Program-made: the position numbers and the translations under genes | Assembly: GCF_002982135.1 (NCBI RefSeq) | Contig: NZ_CP019981.1 | Span: 1,612,001-1,676,000, forward strand | DNA: 64,000 bases | Direction of reading: 5' to 3' | Source of the DNA: Pediococcus inopinatus | Lineage (GTDB): Bacteria; Bacillota; Bacilli; Lactobacillales; Lactobacillaceae | The notes under the pieces: model-generated | Databases searched by the model: none | Told to the model about the DNA's origin: nothing | Seen by the model: only the letters and a program-made list of their open reading frames with translations | In this document: piece by piece, positions 58,743-64,000 of the stretch | Numbering within the stretch: position 1 is the first letter of the stretch | Layout: each line of letters opens with the position of its first letter

Positions 58743-60482
58743 TTATTCATTTGATCCATAACTATGTTTAGTCGGGAACAACGAGAACCGCTCTGCTCGA
58801 TAAACATAGCCACCACTGCCAAGGTTCGTTAATTTGACATTAAAGATCTGTTTATTCGTCTTACTGTCGTACTCAATGACATTGGCCGCATCGCCGTTAT
58901 CCAACCACCCAAAATCGATTAAACGATTCGTCGCATTTAAGTAGCGATTAGATCCGATGATATTGGCAAAATTCTTGCTGCCAAGTGATTTCCCGAAACT
59001 ATCAACTTGCTTGATGGTCATCGTCTTTTCATTAATCTTGTACTCAACCCCTTCAGAGTACTTTCCAGATGAACTCTTAAGTGATTTTTTTGTATCACCT
59101 ACAGCCACATTATTATTAAATATCAAGACATTCAGAGAATTTTTATTTCCAAGTGTACTTGGATTTACAATCGCCGCATGTTGTCCACCGGGCCAAGAAA
59201 TCTTACCAGAAGCTTTCAACAAGTACTTACGATAACTCTTCGGCCAGGCTGAACGTTTCTTCCCAGAGAGAATCCATTTAATTTTCTGGGTCTTGTAATC
59301 AATTTTCATGACCAGATTTTGATTTCGACTAGAAATTATCAGACTGTCATCCGTTTTATCGTAATACACCGAGTTTTCGTGGAACCAATCGCGTTTACCC
59401 ATATACTTATTCGATTTTGTTGCGGTATATTTCTGATAAAATTTACTTGGCAAAATATTCTTCATATTGATAACTTTCGTAATTTTACCTGTCTTATGCG
59501 AAATCACGATCATGGTATCTTCCACGTAAGTCCGCCCACCATCAGAAACGGTTGCAATCAAATCTTGATTAGGCAACTCTGTGACATCATGGTGAATCTG
59601 GTTATTATTTTGCTTTTTAGAGCCTTTAGCTTTGCCTAACGCTTTATGATTAAGACGGTAGGTTCGCGTAATTTTTCCTTCATAATTCATCTCAACCAAC
59701 TCATTGAAATAGGAATTTGAAGCTTTTGATTTGGTCCAAATCAACAAATTGCCGTTACTAAGTTGTTTGAAAATATGTGACGTTGGCCGGGTGGTATACC
59801 AACGAATCGCGCCATCGGCATCAATTCCAAAGGAGAAGTTTTTTGCTTCCTTACTACCTGAAATCGTTGTCCGGACCATGAAGGTCAATTTAGCATTTCC
59901 CTTACCGGTTTCCATTTTCTTCTTATTCGCTTTGGTTACCTTAATCTTAATTGAAGATAAGGAGCTTGGAACTTTTGCCGTTTTTATATGAATTGTCTTT
60001 GTAACCGACTGGCCATTTTTATAAGTAACTTTGATTTTCACGGTATTATTGTAATCGGCATATAACCCTAGTATTTGTAGCGAGTGTGACTTACTATATT
60101 TTGAAACTGAGTTGGTGATCGACGTTTTGGCTGTCTTCCCCACCACTGTATAACTAACCTTGGCCGCTTTATCTGTTTTAAAAATGGCCATTGCAGTTAA
60201 CGGTGAAACTCCGTAAGGATTCAGTTTAGTGTAGATATTGTTAATTGTGTATTTACCACTGCTAGCCTTGTTTTTCAGACTCTTCGTCGTACTTTTTTGA
60301 GCGTTAATTTCGCCATATACTAAACGAGAATTGATATCTTTTTTTACAGCACTAGCTGAACGAACCTTACTGGTAGTGACTTTACTAGTAGAACTCGTTT
60401 TCGAAGTTTCATAAAAATAAGCTGATCCGGCTACCAAAGCAACCACAATAATTGCGATGAGCCTTTTTATTTTTTTGTGCAT
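58743..60482 (-). CDS. Secreted or membrane-anchored arylsulfate sulfotransferase (ASST) homologue
   Basis: 579 residues. An N-terminal membrane segment (LIAIIVVALVAGSAYFY) acts as anchor or signal. About 50-190: Lys/Ser/Thr-rich region with an ASST N-terminal-like domain. About 190-570: beta-propeller with the family's catalytic pattern: IHHDVTELPN (about 297), RDWFHENSVYYD (about 368), SSRNQN (about 384) and GGQHAAI (about 435), matching the two conserved His, the Arg and the active-site His. Known ASSTs transfer sulfate between phenolic esters without PAPS. Here it follows sulfate-activation genes, after a hairpin at 60516-60552. Confidence 0.85.
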   Translation of the reverse strand: MHKKIKRLIAIIVVALVAGSAYFYETSKTSSTSKVTTSKVRSASAVKKDINSRLVYGEINAQKSTTKSLKNKASSGKYTINNIYTKLNPYGVSPLTAMAIFKTDKAAKVSYTVVGKTAKTSITNSVSKYSKSHSLQILGLYADYNNTVKIKVTYKNGQSVTKTIHIKTAKVPSSLSSIKIKVTKANKKKMETGKGNAKLTFMVRTTISGSKEAKNFSFGIDADGAIRWYTTRPTSHIFKQLSNGNLLIWTKSKASNSYFNELVEMNYEGKITRTYRLNHKALGKAKGSKKQNNNQIHHDVTELPNQDLIATVSDGGRTYVEDTMIVISHKTGKITKVINMKNILPSKFYQKYTATKSNKYMGKRDWFHENSVYYDKTDDSLIISSRNQNLVMKIDYKTQKIKWILSGKKRSAWPKSYRKYLLKASGKISWPGGQHAAIVNPSTLGNKNSLNVLIFNNNVAVGDTKKSLKSSSGKYSEGVEYKINEKTMTIKQVDSFGKSLGSKNFANIIGSNRYLNATNRLIDFGWLDNGDAANVIEYDSKTNKQIFNVKLTNLGSGGYVYRAERFSLFPTKHSYGSNE

Positions 60483-60515
60483 TTTTTATCATTCCTCCAC
60501 TACAATTTGATAAGT

Positions 60516-60552
60516 AAAAATTCCGAACAAATCTCCTTAAAAATGTTCGGAA
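60516..60552 (-). terminator. Intra-operon terminator between nrnA-like gene and ASST
   Basis: TTCCGAACA (60521-60529) pairs with TGTTCGGAA (60544-60552), with five T residues after it on the minus strand. The ASST start is only 34 bases further, so read-through of this hairpin may set ASST expression. Confidence 0.8.
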
Positions 60553-60558
60553 ACTCCA

Positions 60559-61515
60559 CTACTTATTAAGTTCACTAATTGGTTTACCAACAAGGGTTTG
60601 ATACGTTGCTTGAATCAACGCTTCGATTTCTTCTAAGCTATCAACGTATGTGCCACTCGCCAATGGATGGCCACCACCGTTAAACTGACGGGCAATGCCA
60701 TCAATCGGAATTTTTTTAGATCGAATGTGAACCCGATAATTACCCTCCGGACTTTCGATAAACATCAACCACATTTCAACCTCTTCAAGCTTGCCCGGTA
60801 AAGAAACAACTGCATCCTCTTCACCCCAGGCTATCGCATAACTTTTCAAAACCCCTTGGGGAATGATTATACATGCCAGTCCATTTTGATCTACTTCAAG
60901 ATTGTTCAGCACAAACCCAAACAAGCGGCTCGTCCGCAAATTAATAGCCGTCACTTGATGACTAATAGTAGCTACATCTACGCCCAACCGCCGTAAAGCA
61001 GCCGCCGTCGTGAATGTTTCACTCGTTGTGTCAGCCGTAGAAAAATCTACTGTATCACCAACAATTCCTGCATATAAATCATTAGCGACTTGTAAATCAA
61101 AAACAAGTTCGGAGCTATCCGTTTGATATAACTTATAAATCAGTTCCGCACAACTAGAAACATCGTCTTCGACCCAGTTAACTTCTTTGCCATAAGGATC
61201 CAGGTTCGGGTGATGATCAATCTTAATAGTTGGTGCAACTGGCAATGGCCCATTAATCCGCGCCTGATTCGCACAATCCACCACGATTACTAAATCGTTC
61301 ACCGTAGGCAAGTTGGTTACGCTCATTTCTTCGCTTATCCATGCCAGAGATGAACTGGGCGAACCAACCGAAAAAATTTGCTTTTCTGGAAACGAAAGCC
61401 GCAACATTCTCACCAATCCAGCTTGCGTTCCAATCGCATCGGGATCTGGATTGACATGACGATATATATAAATTCGCTGATGCGCCTTAATTAATGCCAT
61501 AATTTTCGAAAGCAT
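60559..61515 (-). CDS. DHH-family phosphoesterase, NrnA-type (pAp phosphatase/nanoRNase)
   Basis: 318 residues. DHH domain: YRHVNPDPDAIGTQ, IVVDC, IKIDHHPN (about residue 100), and DHHA1 domain ending GGGHPLASG. NrnA enzymes degrade short RNAs and dephosphorylate 3',5'-bisphosphate adenosine (pAp), the by-product when PAPS donates sulfate. Placement directly after sat and cysC supports the pAp role. ATG 61515 has AAGGAG 13 bases upstream, a long spacing. Confidence 0.9.
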   Translation of the reverse strand: MLSKIMALIKAHQRIYIYRHVNPDPDAIGTQAGLVRMLRLSFPEKQIFSVGSPSSSLAWISEEMSVTNLPTVNDLVIVVDCANQARINGPLPVAPTIKIDHHPNLDPYGKEVNWVEDDVSSCAELIYKLYQTDSSELVFDLQVANDLYAGIVGDTVDFSTADTTSETFTTAAALRRLGVDVATISHQVTAINLRTSRLFGFVLNNLEVDQNGLACIIIPQGVLKSYAIAWGEEDAVVSLPGKLEEVEMWLMFIESPEGNYRVHIRSKKIPIDGIARQFNGGGHPLASGTYVDSLEEIEALIQATYQTLVGKPISELNK

Positions 61516-61539
61516 TTGCCTAATTCATCTCCTTAATTT

Positions 61540-62151
61540 TTAACCAGCAGTGCAGATGTAGCCATGACTGGTTAGATAATCAATAATTTGTTGAACAGAA
61601 GCCTCCAGTGACTGTGTGGAGGTATCAATAGTTATTTCAGGGTTGTTTGGCGTCTCATAGGGAGCGTCAATTCCCGTAAAGCCCTTAATTTCGCCACGAC
61701 GCGCCTTTTCATAAAGATGTTTCACATCACGATCCTCACAAACCTCAATGGGTGTATCAACAAAAACTTCAATAAACTCCTCATCCCCTAAAATCTCTCG
61801 AACATGATCACGGTCTGCCCGATACGGAGAAATAAATGCCGTCAATGTAATTGTGCCTGCGTCAACAAAGAGTTTGGAAACCTCACCGATTCGCCGAATA
61901 TTTTCAGTGCGATCTTCGGCAGAAAAGCCGAGATTACGATTAAGCCCAAAACGAACGTTATCACCATCTAAAACATAGCTATTAATATTGCGTTCGAAAA
62001 GCTGTTTTTCAAGTTCAACTGCAATGGTTGATTTTCCAGAACCAGACAAGCCTGTAAACCAAAGCACAGCACTTTTATGTCCAAACCGCGTTTGTCGTTG
62101 TTGCTTATCAACTTTTGTTGCTTGCCAAGTAATATTTTCTGATTTTTCCAT
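61540..62151 (-). CDS. cysC: Adenylylsulfate kinase CysC
   Basis: 203 residues. P-loop GLSGSGKST (about 33), [13 protein letters not shown]-binding [10 protein letters not shown] and [22 protein letters not shown]. Phosphorylates APS to PAPS. GGGGG precedes the ATG. It starts 9 bases after the sat stop; nrnA follows after 24 bases. No PAPS reductase (CysH) is nearby. Confidence 0.96.
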   Translation of the reverse strand: MEKSENITWQATKVDKQQRQTRFGHKSAVLWFTGLSGSGKSTIAVELEKQLFERNINSYVLDGDNVRFGLNRNLGFSAEDRTENIRRIGEVSKLFVDAGTITLTAFISPYRADRDHVREILGDEEFIEVFVDTPIEVCEDRDVKHLYEKARRGEIKGFTGIDAPYETPNNPEITIDTSTQSLEASVQQIIDYLTSHGYICTAG

Positions 62152-62160
62152 CCAGACCCC

Positions 62161-63312
62161 CTACTTTCTCATACCTTCAATCAAGACTCGCGCCACTTCC
62201 GGACGAGAAACTTCCTTTGGCGGAACAATGCCATCCCTTAACATGCCACGGACTTTCGTTCCACTTAAAGAAATATGATCCTCTTCACCATGAGGACAAG
62301 TTTTGGCCGTGGCCATTGACCCACATTTTTTACAATAGAAAGAATTTTCAAACTTGAAGAACTGCATGCCCATTTCACTTTCAACTGAAGAAATTAATTC
62401 TTGTGCTTCATAGGTGCCATAGTAATCACCAACACCGGCATGGTCACGACCCACAATGAAATGAGTACAGCCATAATTTTTACGGACAATGGCATGTAAG
62501 ATTGCCTCACGTGGTCCGGCATAGCGCATTGCAGCTGGATAAATTACTAACCGAACCCGATCCTTTGGATAATAGTAACGCAGAATTTCTTGATAACTCT
62601 TCATTCGCACATCCGCAGGAATATCATCTGCTTTGGTTTCACCAACCAGTGGATTTAATAATAAACCATCGACACTTTCAAGCGCCGTTTTTTGAATATA
62701 TTCATGCGCCCGATGAATGGGATTTCGGGTTTGAAAACCAACAATTGTTTTCCAACCCAAATCATGAAACATTTTACGAGTATCGATTGGTTCCATATAG
62801 AAATCATTGAACTCACCATGATCTGGCATTTTCAATAATTTAACAGGTCCGCCTAGGTACACAGCCCCCGTGTCATACATTTTTTTGACCCCCGGATGAG
62901 CTGCTTCAGTAGTCCCATAAACTTTGGCCGCTTCTAATAATTTATCTGGTTTGAATTTATCAGTCACGGTCATCGTGCCATAGACAGTCCCGTCAGCATC
63001 AACCAAAGCAATTTTTTCGCCAACATCGATCAGCAAAGCTCTTTCTTCAGAAACTGGCAACGTAATCGGAATGCTCCAGACCACACCACTAGGCAAATGC
63101 ATCGTTTTAACAACTGATTTATATTCAGCCTCGGACATAAAGCCAGTTAAGGGACTAAACCCGCCAATTGCCAGCAATTCTAAATCAGAAATGTTCCAAT
63201 TGTTGATTGTTAGTTTAGGAAGCTTTTCTGCTGTAACAGCAGTTTTTTCTGACAAATCCTTCAAGTTAACTAGTTTCCCACCATGTGGGGTGATTCCATA
63301 TATTTTATCCAT
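62161..63312 (-). CDS. sat: ATP sulfurylase (sulfate adenylyltransferase) Sat
   Basis: 383 residues, homomeric type. [14 protein letters not shown] (HxxH near residue 197) and [13 protein letters not shown] are the catalytic motifs; a zinc-like [15 protein letters not shown] near 328 is typical of this group. Makes APS from ATP and sulfate. ATG 63312 with GGAG 6 bases upstream; an ATG at 63324 lies too close to AAGAGA. It follows the partial gene by 36 bases. Confidence 0.96.
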   Translation of the reverse strand: MDKIYGITPHGGKLVNLKDLSEKTAVTAEKLPKLTINNWNISDLELLAIGGFSPLTGFMSEAEYKSVVKTMHLPSGVVWSIPITLPVSEERALLIDVGEKIALVDADGTVYGTMTVTDKFKPDKLLEAAKVYGTTEAAHPGVKKMYDTGAVYLGGPVKLLKMPDHGEFNDFYMEPIDTRKMFHDLGWKTIVGFQTRNPIHRAHEYIQKTALESVDGLLLNPLVGETKADDIPADVRMKSYQEILRYYYPKDRVRLVIYPAAMRYAGPREAILHAIVRKNYGCTHFIVGRDHAGVGDYYGTYEAQELISSVESEMGMQFFKFENSFYCKKCGSMATAKTCPHGEEDHISLSGTKVRGMLRDGIVPPKEVSRPEVARVLIEGMRK

Positions 63313-63348
63313 ATTATTCTCCATTTCTCTTTTTACTAAACTGATCGT

Positions 63349-64000
63349 TTATACTGTGCCAATTTTGCGCAATTCAGTCACTTCTTCAGTAGTTTCATGC
63401 TGATAACCAGCAAGTTGTTCAGATTCATTATCAGCATCAACAAAATCAATAATCTGCTGGGCTATTTCTGGTTTAGTTAAAGATGATGCTAAAACTACTA
63501 AATGGGGATGGTCACTGATTCGATTTAAAACACGGTTATATCTTTTCAGCAGATCTGCTTTGTTTGTACTATCTTTGACCATCGCTTGATCGTCAACTAT
63601 CAAAATGTTGCGCGTGTCCAACGCCATTTCTTCATTAATGGTCATCAACATTTCAACGATTTCACTGGTTAACGCATCCCCAATTCCCCAAACAGGCTTA
63701 TATTTGGCAGATTTACGAATATAATTATTTAAGTCTTCTTTAGCCTCAAGATACGCCATACTTTTGTCATAAGTCGCAATAGCTTCCGGTTGCGCAGCTA
63801 CTCGATCACTAACCGCTTTTTGTAATTTATGAATGCGTCCCGAATTCTTATCATCCATCTGAACGCCATGCTTACTCAACAGCGTATTCACTTGTTTAAT
63901 TTGATCGGCATTAGATCCATAAACATACGTTGTTTTGCTGTCAATTTTTACATTAAAATCACGATATAAAGACCCATACTTTTCGACGTAACGATCTATT
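63349..64000 (-). CDS. C-terminal part of an unidentified protein, possible sulfotransferase
   Basis: 216 residues are visible; the frame is open to the right edge, so the start lies outside (a GTG at 63891 is inside the gene). The C-terminal layout, ILIVDDQAMVKDSTNKA then LLKRYNRVLNRI, HLVVLASSLTKPEIAQQIID and FVDA, resembles the second half of PAPS-dependent sulfotransferases (xxVRDPxAxxxS, YNxxL, xxxxEDLxxxP, IxxFL). The P-loop half would be outside the window. It sits just before sat, so a sulfation enzyme would fit. Family not proven. Confidence 0.5.
   Translation of the reverse strand, partial: IDRYVEKYGSLYRDFNVKIDSKTTYVYGSNADQIKQVNTLLSKHGVQMDDKNSGRIHKLQKAVSDRVAAQPEAIATYDKSMAYLEAKEDLNNYIRKSAKYKPVWGIGDALTSEIVEMLMTINEEMALDTRNILIVDDQAMVKDSTNKADLLKRYNRVLNRISDHPHLVVLASSLTKPEIAQQIIDFVDADNESEQLAGYQHETTEEVTELRKIGTV

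Overview
The window looks like the chromosome of a low-GC, AT-rich member of the Lactobacillaceae. Reasons: strong AGGAGG-type ribosome binding sites, lactobacillus-type families (pyruvate oxidase, DUF4811 partner of a DHA2 exporter, DUF915 hydrolases, paired VIT proteins, tarIJ-type ribitol teichoic acid genes), and IS3 and IS30 elements of lactic acid bacterial type. The genus cannot be fixed from the sequence alone.

Layout. 1-2200: end of an unknown gene, an M24 peptidase, and a riboflavin ECF transporter gene (ribU) under an FMN riboswitch with its own terminator. 2350-10810: an envelope-gene region damaged by transposition. Two almost identical IS3-family copies and one IS30-family copy have inserted. 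Removing each element with one copy of its target repeat restores a reading frame in two cases: a DUF6056-type membrane protein (which also has an in-frame TAA) and a 949-codon membrane acyltransferase-like/sulfatase fusion. 11000-28300: cell-surface polymer genes, namely a large membrane protein, a secreted protein, a MerR-controlled DHA2 exporter with a DUF4811 protein, an acyltransferase, a YfhO protein, the TagGH teichoic acid exporter, and a 1670-residue enzyme carrying one GT2 and two CDP-glycerol glycerophosphotransferase domains. 28400-38440: housekeeping and stress genes (ligA, exoIII, pyruvate oxidase, uspA, mntH, two VIT proteins, a hydrolase, an acetyltransferase). 38700-53600: transporters and enzymes, including a BCCT carrier with no ordinary start codon, a lone PTS EIIC, a type II P-type ATPase, oxidoreductases, and a TauE/SafE plus DUF1634 pair. 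53880-58600: tarI-tarJ and two polymerase-type genes, tightly overlapped, for poly(ribitol phosphate) teichoic acid. 58740-64000: a sulfate-activation operon (unknown partial protein, sat, cysC, nrnA-like) leading towards a secreted arylsulfate sulfotransferase homologue.

How it fits together. Most of the window serves the cell envelope. TagGH exports teichoic acid; TarI and TarJ make CDP-ribitol; the CDP-glycerol/ribitol transferase-family genes polymerise; YfhO, DUF6056 and related membrane proteins, the acyltransferase and the sulfatase-type protein are candidates for decorating polymers. The last 5 kb is the most unusual: ATP sulfurylase, APS kinase and a likely pAp phosphatase sit together with no PAPS reductase in view, which suggests that PAPS is made for sulfation rather than for cysteine synthesis. 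The Mn transporter, VIT proteins and pyruvate oxidase form a second theme of metal and peroxide handling.
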